Under the pieces are notes generated by a model. It saw only the letters and a program-made list of their open reading frames with translations. It had not been told where the DNA came from and searched no databases. Source: Theocolax elegans (taxonomy: Eukaryota; Arthropoda; Insecta; Hymenoptera; Cerocephalidae). From it: a DNA stretch of 64,000 nucleotides. The DNA lies in the NCBI GenBank assembly GCA_026168455.1, contig CM047429.1, positions 39,168,066 to 39,232,065 on the forward strand, in the 5' to 3' direction. Below are positions 31,650 to 40,990 of this stretch, in pieces; position 1 is the first letter of the stretch, and every line of letters starts with the position of its first letter. Made by a program: the position numbers and the translations under genes.

Positions 31650-31841
31650 AGCTATGTGCGTTCTGGCTCAGAGCTAGAACGCACATAGGATTTGGGTTAA
31701 ACACTGGCCACCCCCCGCCCCAGGATAACCCAGAGCCAAACGCACATACGTTTTGGGTTAACAAATCCCCCCTTCCTGCCCTGGATAACCCAGAGCCAGA
31801 ACGCACATATTTTCTAGCTCTGAGCCAGAATGCACATACCT
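31650..31841. repeat. Clustered repeats of a GAACGCACATA motif
   Basis: Four spaced copies of CCAGAACGCACATA or its complement, with GGATAACCCAGAGCC and TTTGGGTTAA between them. The first part folds as TATGTGCGTTCT/AGAACGCACATA (12-bp stem). No coding potential. It looks like a short tandem or terminal-repeat region of an unrecognised element. Confidence 0.6.
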
Positions 31842-31879
31842 TCTAGGATGAGAATATTCACCTCCTTCGAATAACCCAA

Positions 31880-32110
31880 GCATCTCGGGAGCAACGAAGT
31901 CGCCCGGGCGATCGGGTCTCGCGGAGTTGCGTGGATCGCCGAGTCGCACGCGGGACAGCCGCTCGGTCGTTGTCGGGTCTCGCCGAGTAGCGCGCGGGCC
32001 GGCGGGTCTCGGGGAGTTGTGTGGATCCCTCCTTCGGTCGTCGGTCGCGCCGAGTCTCGGTGATCTTCGAGTCTCGCGGGACTGTTGCTGAGAGCACAGA
32101 GAACAGCCAC
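31880..32110. repeat. GC-rich degenerate tandem repeat
   Basis: A GC-rich island of imperfect repeats of CGGGTCTCG(C/G)(C/G)GAGT with intervening GTGGATC or GCGCGGG. All three minus-strand frames are open across it, which is a low-stop, high-GC artefact. I do not call the Arg/Asp/Pro-rich frames genes. Confidence 0.55.
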
Positions 32111-32773
32111 AGCTCGCTGCCACTGTGCACATTTTATGCTAGCTACAAGCAACCGCCGTTAACATGTTTACACAAGTAGCGAGTGTTAACATGTTAGAAA
32201 GTGAAAAGGGCCCCAACCATCGCCCTCTCCTGTGAGACGCTCCCTTCAACATTTTGCGTCTCTCCATTAGATTTCTAATGCTTTTAACCAATTAGATTAA
32301 TCATTTAAATTTCTTATAATTATCCCGCTCAGGTAGAGACTGGGTATTACTAGATACTTTTTCCATAATGATTCAGATGTAGCTTAGTAGCTAGTCTTTT
32401 CTTTACCATCATCGACTTTTTTATTTCATTTTCAACAAAGCGGTTATAAGATACCTTATCTCGATTCATCTTTTTTTCTATTAATTAATGAACTGTCTAC
32501 GTTAGATGTTACTACTTCTAAGAAGAATAATATGACAGTCGTAAGAAATAGGTATTGGTTTAGTCTCAGTTTCCTTATATCCTGAATATTTTTTATTAAT
32601 TTCCTTTTGTTGTGTAGCAGTTGCTGAGATCAGTTTCTTGTGAGCTGATGGAGTTACCCATGGTGGTAATTGTAAAATGGCGTGAGATCGTGTAGCTACT
32701 CTCTATTTATACAATTTCCACACCTATTCCCAATCCATAGGTTCAGATCGATTATAATTATTATAAAATTTTT
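32111..32773. other. Non-coding DNA next to the Polinton
   Basis: No gene recognised. It could include the outer, non-coding end of the Polinton, but no terminal inverted repeat was found. Confidence 0.45.
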
Positions 32774-33182
32774 TCAAAGGTTAACATTGTGAAGGGCGCA
32801 GTTTACTTTGTTTGAGTCATTATGATTAGGACAAACAGTGACCACTTTCACATCATGTAAAGGTAAGTTACCCATCTCTAAAACGTCGGAAACAATAAAT
32901 TTGAAGCGTTCGAACCAATTCTTTTTTAATGAGCCCATCACCAATACATTCGTTGCGTCACGTAAAGCCTCTCGAAGATGTTTACCAACTTCAATGTTCA
33001 AGTCGAGAATTTTCTTGCTTATATTTGTCGGTAAGTCTTATCCAAGGATAAGGTTCCTTGAACATAAGTACAACCGGTTCAAGGTCCTCGTTGTGTGGTA
33101 CAAATGCAAATTCCTTTACTACGAAATCATTAACAGGTTGCTTAAAACCTTGTAAATCAACTATGTACTGCATGCTAGACAA
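32774..33182 (-). pseudogene. Conserved Polinton-associated protein, function unknown, frameshifted
   Basis: Starts MQYIVDLQGFKQPVNDF at about 33170, just after the major capsid gene, and continues through FVPHNEDLEPVVLMFKEP, then in another frame through NIEVGKHLREALRDATNVL and VCPNHNDSNKVNCALHNV. The break lies near 32995. I recognise this as a protein that commonly follows the capsid gene in insect Polintons, but I know no demonstrated role. A nucleic-acid-processing role is possible and unproven. Confidence 0.55.
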
Positions 33183-33791
33183 GCATCTTCATGTCACCAC
33201 TTGTCGAATCATACTGAATTATACGATCGTGCAAGATTAAGCAATAAGCAGACGTAGCGGCTGGAAAATTATCTTGAGATTCGAATTCGATGCGTACGTT
33301 GACAGGAGTGCCTTTTAAAGACTCGTTCTGCTTTGAGCAATCGATAACGATTAATGGGATGTGACTTTTGAACTGCTCTCTTTTAAGCAAAGGCTCTAAT
33401 ATCTCTTTATCGTAATATATATGCTGAAAGTAAGCATACATATCATACAATATAGCGTATTGATTTTGAGCTATATTCTCGTTTAAGTTTCCATACGGAT
33501 AATACTGTGAATTGAGAAATAATTTCACATTGCTTATATTACAATGATCAAACTTGCTCGCATTAGCTGTTGCTACTAGATGGCGTTGTTGACTAAAGCA
33601 GTTTTTTTAGTAACATTATTATCTTTATTTACGAACCGTCCACAAATATGCAGAAAACTGCTTGATGGTAATAGACACAAGTCTTGATGTTGAATAGATA
33701 TTCGAATCTCATCATTGTTGTTAAAATTTGATACTCTGTATGGTTGGTGAGCATGTACCTCGTAATGCTCAATCGTTTCATCAAATTTCAC
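33175..33791 (-). pseudogene. Polinton major capsid protein, internal deletion (inverted copy)
   Basis: N-terminal piece 33576-33791 (MKFDETIEHYEVHAHQPY to LVNNAI) and C-terminal piece 33175-33528 (KLFLNSQYYPYGNLNENI to DSTSGDMKML). The centre of the protein is missing at about 33570, and the two pieces are in different frames. The parent protein forms the double-jelly-roll shell of the Polinton particle. A TATAAAAGC element at about 33980 lies upstream on the minus strand and may be its promoter. The C-terminal piece is nearly identical to the plus-strand copy at 39.4-39.7 kb. Confidence 0.75.
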
Positions 33792-34016
33792 GGGCGACTG
33801 TATACTGAGAATGTCCTCTATTTTTCTTCGTAAAGCAACACAAGAATATTAAGTTACTTTCCACCAGGGATTCTTACGGCTTTTATGCCAAGGGTTTTTA
33901 AAACTGAATGTTTTGCCGTGTTAGTGCTTTGGAAGTTCTATTCAGACTGATGAGTGGTCGGTAATCGGTAATGCTTTTATACCCCATACCAACTTCAGAA
34001 TTGTAAACCATACCCA

Positions 34017-34430
34017 TTATCCTTGCTTGATGTGTAATCTGATGCTAATCACTTCTTTTCGAAAATTAACCAATTTTCCGTTTTATCGACTATGCGTATT
34101 TGTAAGTGATCAATGCTCTTCACAACAACTGGAAGATAAATGACGTGCGATGGCACTTCAATTATTTTATATCCTGGTGGTACTGCAGGAAAAAATTCGT
34201 GCATCGTATGCGCTCATTTCCCGTTTATATATGCACCAGAGGTGATGTTACACTCGATTCGTAGAGAGCTAACTTTGAGAATAGTTACTGGTAAATCAGA
34301 CTATGTTTTCTGCGGGAACTCGTTCAGTAAAACCTAAAAGCTGTCCTATAGAGTCTTGGTATCTCGTATAGTTGTATTTAACTGTATCGACTCTCAGATA
34401 TAACATTAAATCTAATGGTGGTTGAAGATC
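34017..34430 (-). pseudogene. Protease fragment fused to minor capsid (penton-like) protein, inverted copy
   Basis: From 34430 to about 34354 the minus strand matches the end of the adenovirus-type protease (DLQPPLDLMLYLRVDT...RYQD). At 34353 it switches to SIGQLLGFTE, the middle of the single-jelly-roll minor capsid protein, which continues to a stop at 34017-34019 with an internal TGA near 34220. The segment between them (protease catalytic Cys region and minor capsid N-terminus) is deleted. This shows the inverted block suffered its own deletions. Confidence 0.65.
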
Positions 34431-34476
34431 ACGGTCGGGGGCGTAGGATGGGGCCCCCACCACTTTCTTTATTCTT

Positions 34477-35399
34477 TTATACTTCAGATTTATCAATCCA
34501 ACTATTATGTGAGTTATTAAAACCTAAACACTTAAGAAATACCTGATCTCCTTTCCTCTTGATTACTTTTTCCACTAAATAAACATTTGGATACTTAACC
34601 TTTGGCAATTCTTGTTCATAAAATCCACCAGAGGTAGCTTGACCTTGGTAGTCTTCTAAATGGTAAGTAATTGATTTAGTATTAGCTACGCGTTTAATTG
34701 TAAATATTTCAGTCGTCCAGTTAGGTGTATAGCCTTTCTCGAATATATGTTTCGATTTGCTTACTCGTACTTTATCACCGGCTTTGAACTTTGACTTCTT
34801 TACTTGCACTTTTTTACAATTAAATTGTGCTAACAGTGAAGATGCATTATCAAGTGTTATATCTTTTGGTTTCATTCCGATTGTACGAGGTTTTGTATTA
34901 TTATAAGAAGCAATCAAATTTGGTATGATGTCAATCCATTTATTATTTCCTTGAAGACTAAACTGTTCCCACATCTTATTCTTCAGTGTACGATTGATAC
35001 GTTCATATATAGAAGTTTTCAAATTAGAATATGTAGAGTAAAGATTGATCTTAAAATGTTTCATAAGATCTTGATAAGTTTTATTGTAAAACTCTTTACC
35101 TCTATCTACCTGTAAATTTTTTGGTATTCTATCTTCTCGCAAAATGGAGTTCATGGCTGTAGCGACGTCTTCGCCAGTTTGTCGCTTAACTGGAACAGCC
35201 CAAGCAAATTTTGAAGTACATCGATAAATGTCAGCATATATCGAAAACCTTTATTTTCTTTAGAATATGGTTTAATTTCTACGAGATCAGCTTGCCATGT
35301 TTCATCGTAAGCACGCACGTCAAACTTTCTTCGTGGATAATTACGTCGAGCAGGCTTGTGAAGCTCTTCTACAACCGCTTTCTTGTATGTTGTCATCAT
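34477..35399 (-). pseudogene. Polinton integrase (retroviral-type, chromodomain-like tail), frameshifted
   Basis: N-terminal piece 35151-35399 has WQADLVEIKPYSKENKG, with the first catalytic Asp, and TFIDVL. A single frame change near 35213 leads to the piece 34477-35154 with LQVDRGKEFYNKTYQDL (second Asp) and the catalytic Glu region in STYSNLKTSIYERINRTLK. The C-terminus (VIKRKGDQVFLKCLGFNNSH) resembles a chromodomain (YLVKWKGY-like). The enzyme inserts the linear element into host DNA. The zinc-binding N-terminus is partly lost. TATAAAAGG near 35446 lies upstream on the minus strand. Confidence 0.85.
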
Positions 35400-35462
35400 T
35401 CGACGTTTACCTACATAATGTTTGAGATTTTTGTAGTACCATACCTTTTATACTTGTGCACT

Positions 35463-35870
35463 TCAACCGAGATAAGTTTTGTTCTCTAATTTTAGCTCAC
35501 TTGCATCCATTGAAACGACATTTTGAGCTAGTTTTAGTACTACATCTTTGATATTCCCAAAATCGATGTCTCGTTTTGTAAACATATTATCTATTTCATC
35601 TCTGTGTGATTCAATAATATCATCCAAATTTTTTAAATCACTTTTGAATTGTGTAATAATATGCGATACTCTACTGATCTCCATTCGTATCGTTTGCTGT
35701 AACGTTTCTATATTCACTGCTTCGTCAAGTTGATCAGGTGATGCAACATTACACAATTTTTTGTTCCCCAAGTCGTAGTGACCATCGTTGGTAATTTTGA
35801 AACCCACACCAGGTGAACCTCGACAACCTTTATTTGGTTTGAGATTACGTCCGAACACGTCAACACTCAT
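35463..35870 (-). CDS. Polinton-associated protein with coiled-coil, function unknown
   Basis: A 135-codon open frame beginning MSVDVFGRNLK, then a Gly-rich GCRGSPGVGF stretch, KITNDGHYDLGNKKLCNV, and a predicted coiled-coil (about residues 50-115). This N-terminal signature recurs in insect Polintons. The short collagen-like stretch followed by a coiled-coil suggests a structural or fibre-like role, but that is inference. It lies between the integrase and the DUF8207-like gene, in the same direction. Confidence 0.6.
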   Translation of the reverse strand: MSVDVFGRNLKPNKGCRGSPGVGFKITNDGHYDLGNKKLCNVASPDQLDEAVNIETLQQTIRMEISRVSHIITQFKSDLKNLDDIIESHRDEIDNMFTKRDIDFGNIKDVVLKLAQNVVSMDASELKLENKTYLG

Positions 35871-35896
35871 TGTAAAACTGACTATGCAGTGAACAT

Positions 35897-36817
35897 TCAG
35901 GTTAATATATATCCAGTTTCACGCAATTCCTCGACAATTGAATGGATTTCATTGATGTGGTTAGGATTTCCAGCTGATCTCTCAGCCATTAATAATCGAA
36001 ATCGATTCACGAGTTTATTAGGATCATCCCAGTATATGTAATCCATTGTAGTGTTAAGTCGAGCAATTTTGTATTGTGGTAATGATCCACCTTGCTTCTT
36101 TGTAAATAGTGGAAGTATAATATCATTAAATTTTTTACTATTATGAAAACGAAGTGTTTCTTCAGTACGAAATTGCTTCTTATGCGCATTCGCTGCTTCG
36201 TGGATACGTCGATAATTTAAGAAATCGTTGGTAATGTAACTTCGAGCTGGATTTTTCATAATTAGCAACTCCATTAATCCCTCTGTTTTGGGATACTTAA
36301 CACCGACAACATTTATAGAATTAGTATCAAAAAATATAGGTGTGTTGCCAAGTACGTATGAATTACCTTCCTTACGCACTCCATATATTTTATCTAAACT
36401 ATCTGCTTGCTTATTTTGTAGCAATAAAATATATTTGTCTGTATTGTCTGCTTCATCTCCACTATCAGCTGATTCAAAATAAGTTGTCTCCAACTCATGT
36501 TCTTGATCTCGTTCTCGAACAGTATTGTTTAATGTTGATGTGCTATCATTAAAAATATCTTCATCATTTTAATCAAGATCATGTGCTGCTATAGCTGGTT
36601 GTTCATTAATACTATCAGGAGATTGACTATTAATCTTTTCAGTATTAGCAAGCAATTTTTAAAGTCGATCAACGATCGGTTTAAATGTATCACCTATCGT
36701 TTTTTCAAATTTTTCTTTACCGAATTTCAACAAGTTATACTTTCGTTTGACAGCATTTCGAGCTTTAATAAGCTGATGCAGTATGTCTTTTTTACGTTGA
36801 ATATTTGCTGAATCCAT
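35897..36817 (-). pseudogene. DUF8207-like Polinton-associated protein, two premature stops
   Basis: The frame starts at MDSANIQRKKDILHQLIK (36817) and runs to the stop at 35897, broken by in-frame TAA codons at 36659-36661 and 36569-36571. After them come an acidic linker, then KIYGVRKEGNSYVLGNTPI, YPKTEGLMELLIMKNPARS, YIYWDDPNKLVNRFRLL and a C-terminal helix. This pattern matches an uncharacterised family frequent in arthropod mobile DNA (I believe DUF8207). Function unknown. The N-terminal helices may form a coiled-coil. Confidence 0.65.
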
Positions 36818-36859
36818 GTTGGCTCTTACACACTTAAATGTAAACTACCTGCTTATTGT

Positions 36860-37540
36860 TTAGTATGCTATATTTATAGCAAAACTGTCAAATCCTTTTC
36901 GATATCTACCAGCATTGATTGCGTTGTCTTTGTTAATCACCACAAATCCATACTTATCATTATTCCAACATTTTAAACATAGATTTTTAAATTGTTGATA
37001 CGGCATATTTGTATTAACATGATTGTCATACAAATGTTTTAAATTTACCAATAGATTAACATTATCTCTCACAAGATGTTTTGAAATCTGGGCATATGAT
37101 TGACAAAGATAGAAGCGATCAACATTCTTATGTCCACCCATACAGAAATAAGATTTAACATTATCTTGCTTTTTACATGCTATATCAACAAATATCATTA
37201 TCGAATTCGGACGTACATCATTTGGAGCTTCCACTTCTTCATGCTCACTAAATGGAAAGTATTCAATTCCATCTAATGACTTCAGTACTTCTTGTAAAAA
37301 TTTATACTTTGCTTGATTTAATGATTTTGAATAAACATAGACATTTTCAAATCTTAAACCGTTTGGATGTATTACAAGTGATAATAAACTATTGGTTTTC
37401 CCGCAGTTGGATGGTCCACAAAATACAGCGCGAATACTGTCTGGAAGCAACTACCCATGTCGATTAGATTTTTTATCCTGTTCGACGATAGTATCAAAAT
37501 TTACTACTGGTAATTTTATTTTCTGTTCTTTGAAATTCAT
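36860..37540 (-). pseudogene. Polinton packaging ATPase (FtsK/HerA, A32-like), one premature stop
   Basis: ATG at 37538-37540 (MNFKEQKIKLPVVNF). An in-frame TAG at 37451-37453 precedes LLPDSIRAVFCGPSNCGKTN, which holds the Walker A motif GPSNCGKT. Walker B-like IMIFVDIAC and the downstream YLCQSYAQISKHLVRDN fit the genome-packaging ATPases of Polintons and related dsDNA viruses. These pump DNA into capsids. Length (226 codons) is close to the family norm. It is transcribed divergently from the PLA2 gene, with a gap of only 73 bp. Confidence 0.85.
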
Positions 37541-37580
37541 GTTAACCGTTTGAGAGATCAATTAAAACTACTCTCACATG

Positions 37581-37588
37581 TATAAATA
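37581..37588 (+). promoter_or_regulatory. TATA box in the divergent ATPase/PLA2 intergenic gap
   Basis: TATAAATA, 26 bp before the plus-strand ATG at 37614. It is the only TATA match in the 73-bp gap. Leader length would be very short. Confidence 0.55.
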
Positions 37589-37613
37589 GGTCTAACATTA
37601 ACCTTCAAACGTG

Positions 37614-38390
37614 ATGATTGTATATCAACGACGTCGAGGTCGAGGTTTCGTTAATAAAATTATCAATAAGTTACCATTTGAGTTGCAATTACCAGGATAT
37701 CAGTATTGCGGTCCAGGTACTAAATTATCTAAACGATTAGCGAGAGGTGATCCAGGAATTAATCCACTTGACGAAGCTTGCAAAGAGCACGACATTGGAT
37801 ACTCACAAAATCGTGAAAACGTTCAAGCAAGAAATATAGCTGATAAAGCTTTAGCAGAAAAAGCTAGGAATCGAGTTATATCTAAAGATTCTGATACAGC
37901 TGAAAAAGTTGCTGCATACGCTGTCACGAATGCTATGAAGTTAAAGTCAAAACTTGGAATGAAAGTAGGAAAGAAAAAGAGGAAGCCTGTTGCTTTTGCT
38001 AAAGTAGTAGAAGCTGCTTCCAAATCTATTGTTCCTGGAAAGTGTGCGCGCAAGGCTATTCTATCTGCTTTAAACGGTGCGCGTAAAGCTGTAAAAGAAG
38101 CTGAAAGTAAAAATTACGTAAAGCTACCACGCGTATTACCAATCCCTCGAAATCAGGAGGATTTCTGCCAATTTGGTGCCTATATTTGCTGGTTTAAGTG
38201 CAGCAGGAGTAGTAGTAGGAGGCGCAGCAGGTATAGCTAAAGCTGTCAACGATGCTATAGCGCAGCCAAGTTACAATTGGAAGAGAGGCAGAGACACAAC
38301 AAAAAGATGGAAGATATTGCTCTTGGTAAAGGTTTTTACTTAAAGCCTCACAAGACAGGTTTAGGTCTTTGTCGAAAAAGTTTAAAGAAG
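37614..38390 (+). pseudogene. Polinton core-like protein with parvovirus-type PLA2 domain, frameshifted
   Basis: Starts at ATG 37614. An Arg-rich N-terminus is followed by the PLA2 core: Ca-binding loop YCGPGTKL and catalytic HD pair in DEACKEHDIGYS. A long Lys/Ala-rich basic region follows (KVGKKKRKPVAFAK). Near 38165 the frame shifts into a hydrophobic glycine-rich segment (AGVVVGGAAGIAKAV), and it shifts back near 38263 to RQRHNKKMEDIALGKGFYLK. Such domains occur in parvovirus VP1 and in adintovirus/Polinton core proteins, where they are thought to help escape from endosomes. Here the gene is broken at least twice. Confidence 0.75.
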
Positions 38391-38427
38391 AAAAAAAAAG
38401 TTTTAAGATTTAACACTTCTACAGAGG

Positions 38428-38772
38428 GCACTCACCGATTGCGATCTCGTAAAATATGCTAATGTTTTAAAAATTCCATATTTTCAAGGAATATTTATAC
38501 GTGATGGATTACCAACTGACGGACCACATAAAAATGAGGCAGCAATTGTAAACTTGGATGATCAAAAAGGTCCAGGTACACATTGGGTAGCTTATCGTAA
38601 GGTAGATAACGATGTGACTTACTTTGACAGTTTTGGTGATCTTCAACCACCATTAGATTTAATGTTATATCTGGGAGTCGATACAGTTGAATACAACTAT
38701 GCGAGATACCAAGACTATAATACATACAATTGTGGTCACTTATGTTTGCAATTTTTATGCAACAAGTTATAA
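38428..38772 (+). pseudogene. Adenovirus-type cysteine protease of the Polinton
   Basis: About 114 codons from ALTDCDLVKYANVL to the TAA at 38770-38772. The catalytic His is in GTHWVAY (38581-38583), the acidic residue probably in FDSFGDLQPP, and the catalytic Cys in NCGHLC (38731-38733). Polinton proteases of this adenain/Ulp1 fold cleave capsid precursors. No ATG is in frame at the start, and the reading frame emerges from the preceding gene after a frame break, so I treat it as part of a degraded unit although the catalytic triad survives. Confidence 0.8.
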
Positions 38773-38776
38773 AAGG

Positions 38777-38785
38777 TATATAAGG
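38777..38785 (+). promoter_or_regulatory. TATA box before the minor capsid gene
   Basis: TATATAAGG immediately after the protease stop and about 40 bp before the ATG at 38827, suggesting gene-by-gene promoters in this element. Confidence 0.5.
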
Positions 38786-38826
38786 AGCGGACTTTTGAAA
38801 TTGTGCTCATAACGATTCAAACAATC

Positions 38827-39747
38827 ATGGAGAATTCACTTACTCTTTCGGGTATTAAGTCTTTCGGGTATTTTACCTATTCTTGAAGCTGAATACTTTC
38901 CACCAATTGAACTTCCACCACATAAAAATTACGTTCTCCGTTTGATAGAACCTTTAACATTTAATTCAATACCTAACATTGATACAGATTGTAATAAATT
39001 TTACGTAGGATCAGAAGTAATTTCACTTCCAACTGGCAGTTACGAAACTAAAGACGTAGACAATTATCTTCGCGAAAGTATACTTACAAGATCAAGAAAT
39101 GACTTAATTGCAGTTGTACAAACAGAGGCAGAAGATTTTAAAATCCAATTAAATAAAATAGAGTGGTATATGCTATATGTATCTGTAAATAATACGTATA
39201 AAATTCGTGTCCTCAATCATATTCAAAAGAACAAACCCATTGATGTGAGTTTTCGAAGTTGCGAGTTGTACGAGTATATCCACTACTTCCAGCTACAACT
39301 AAACATGTATGGACTGTCAAAACTTCTAATCAGTTGGAAAAACCACGGTTTGTCATTCTTGGATTTCAAACCAATCGAAAAGGTGTAGCAACAGCTAATG
39401 CGAGCAAGTTTGATTATTGTAATATAAGCAATGTGAAATTATTTCTCAATTCACAGTATTATCCGTATGGAAACTTAAACGAGAATATAGCTCAAATCAA
39501 TACGCTATATTGTATGATATGTATGCTTACTTTCAGCATATATATTACGATAAAGAGATATTAGAGCCTTTGCTTAAATGAAAGCAGTTCAAAAGTCACA
39601 TCCCATTAATCGTAATCGATTGCTCAAAGCAGAACGAGTCTTTAAAAGGCGCTCCTGTCAACGTACGCATCGAATTCGAGTCTCGAGATAATTTTCCAGC
39701 CGCTACGTCTGCTTACTGCTTAATCTTGCACGATCGTATAATTCAGT
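38827..39747 (+). pseudogene. Minor capsid-major capsid chimera produced by deletion (plus copy)
   Basis: ATG 38827 starts a short frame broken by a 16-bp duplication (CTTTCGGGTATT occurs twice near 38846-38870). From about 38875 the frame reads as the N-terminus of the minor capsid protein (FPPIELPPHKNYV to YLRESI). Near 39080 it passes in frame into the middle of the major capsid protein (LTRSRNDLIAVVQ). A frame change near 39280 continues it (LLPATTKHVWTV, FVILGFQTNRK, KLFLNSQYYPYGNL), and it is truncated at 39747. The chimera is a deletion product, not a designed fusion. Confidence 0.7.
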
Positions 39748-40060
39748 ATCCATTATATTGCCTAATAAAGGCGAACTCTTCAATACAAATTTTTACAATT
39801 TTTAGTAAATTTCACAGTTTTCTAGCATATTTTCCAAATTCAAAGAGCTTACGTGTAAAATACATGAGAAATGATATTTAAGTATGTTTCCCATTTCCTA
39901 ATCTATTACACTAAACACTCACCCATTTTTCCGTTCTAAAAGATGGATTTTCCGATTTTCCAGGTGGTTTTTCTTCATTTTAAAATCGGTTTAAAACTTT
40001 AAAATTTAAATTTTAAATTTTAAATTCGGATTCGGTTTCAGCGCGTCAAAATACATAAGA
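39748..40060. other. AT-rich non-coding DNA
   Basis: No gene. Contains overlapping TTTAAATTTT repeats near 39985-40030. Confidence 0.6.
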
Positions 40061-40076
40061 AATAATACCTCTACTC

Positions 40077-40522
40077 AAACCGACGCGGTGGCGGAGTGGT
40101 GGAAGCGCACCTCGGCCGATCGCGAAAGTTAAGCAGCGCTGAGCGCGGTTAGTACTTGGATGGGAGACCATTCTCGTGCGGCTTTCGTGATCGGTTAGGT
40201 GTTTTTTCACACTTCACAACGTGAGCGGGAGATGTGAAACATTCGGTTTCGGTGTCAAGGCCTACGCAATGTGACTTTGACACCCAAAAAAAATGTTTCG
40301 AATACACCGGCCATCTCGGATGAGGTTTTCCCTGCTTCACAGGTTTCCCTCATCCACGGGCATAACCCCGGGCGAATGCGAGATGGTGGGGTTTTAAGGG
40401 AGGGATAAAAGCACCCATACATAGGTGGTAGGTGGACACCGTTAAAGTCCCCCAGAGGATAAACGGTAGGAAGTGCCAGGAAAAAAGAGGGCACAAAATC
40501 AAGAATAAAAAAAAAAAAAAAA
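40077..40522 (+). mobile_element. SINE with 5S rRNA-like (and tRNA-like) promoter head
   Basis: A 446-bp element flanked by a perfect 16-bp duplication AATAATACCTCTACTC (40061-40076 and 40523-40538) and ending in a run of about 18 A. Its head contains sequence closely matching insect 5S rRNA, including AAGTTAAGCAGCG (40127-40139) and GTTAGTACTTGGATGGGAGA (from 40148), the internal pol III promoter boxes of 5S genes. Just upstream, TGGCGGAGTGG (40089-40099) matches a tRNA A box, as in tRNA-Leu/Ser. A body of unknown origin follows, with a GGTGTCAA/TTGACACC hairpin near 40250-40287. No protein is encoded. SINE3-class elements carry 5S heads, and this one may be a chimeric tRNA/5S type. Confidence 0.82.
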
Positions 40523-40799
40523 AATAATACCTCTACTCTCTGGGTCTTGCCACTTTTTTTGTGTGCCTGTGTAATTTTATCTTCCTTTCTGAAGTAAGGA
40601 TTATATTTACCTGAAATAAAAATATTATAATTAACAACATTATGTGACAGATAAGGATACACGTACACACGCATGCATAGATAACACAGGATCACAAATC
40701 TAAAAAAAAAATGTACGTAAATACTGTAAGCTGTACTCTATGTATTTTTGAACGTTAAATCCAAATCCGTTGAACATATATCCCCAGCATGTCAGAATT

Positions 40800-40990
40800 T
40801 TATGTTTAGAACTGTTTGTTTTTGTTTAAAACTGTTTATGTTTGTTTCAAAATGTTTATTTTGGTTTAGAAATGTTTATTTATATTTTAAAATGTTTATT
40901 TTGGTTTAGAAATGTTTATTTATATTTTAAAATGTTTATTTTGGTTTAGAAATGTTTATTTATATTTTAGAATGTTTATTTGTGTAAAAA
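40800..40990. repeat. Tandem repeat, 40-bp unit
   Basis: About four copies of a unit made of AATGTTTATTTTGGTTTAGA followed by AATGTTTATTTATATTTTA, degenerating at both ends. No coding potential. Confidence 0.75.

Larger units (their letters stand above)
32774..39747. mobile_element. Polinton/Maverick, deleted and internally inverted copy
   Basis: A set of genes diagnostic of Polintons: retroviral-type integrase with chromodomain-like tail, FtsK/HerA-type packaging ATPase, adenovirus-type protease, double- and single-jelly-roll capsid genes, and a PLA2-containing core protein. Intact elements are about 15-20 kb with protein-primed DNA polymerase B, and no polymerase is visible here. The protease, minor capsid and major capsid genes occur twice: on plus at 38.4-39.7 kb and, as an inverted partial copy, on minus at 33.2-34.4 kb. 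The plus copy is cut off at 39747 within the major capsid gene. Every gene carries at least one lesion except possibly the short protein at 35463-35870. Confidence 0.85.

Noticed and set aside
31758..32152. Arg/Asp/Pro-rich minus-strand proteins of 90-124 codons
   Set aside because: All three frames are open across a GC-rich degenerate repeat. No frame is favoured.
40077..40200. A functional 5S rRNA gene
   Set aside because: Only the internal control region matches. The 5' third and the 3' end differ, and a body with A tail and target duplication follows, so it is a SINE.
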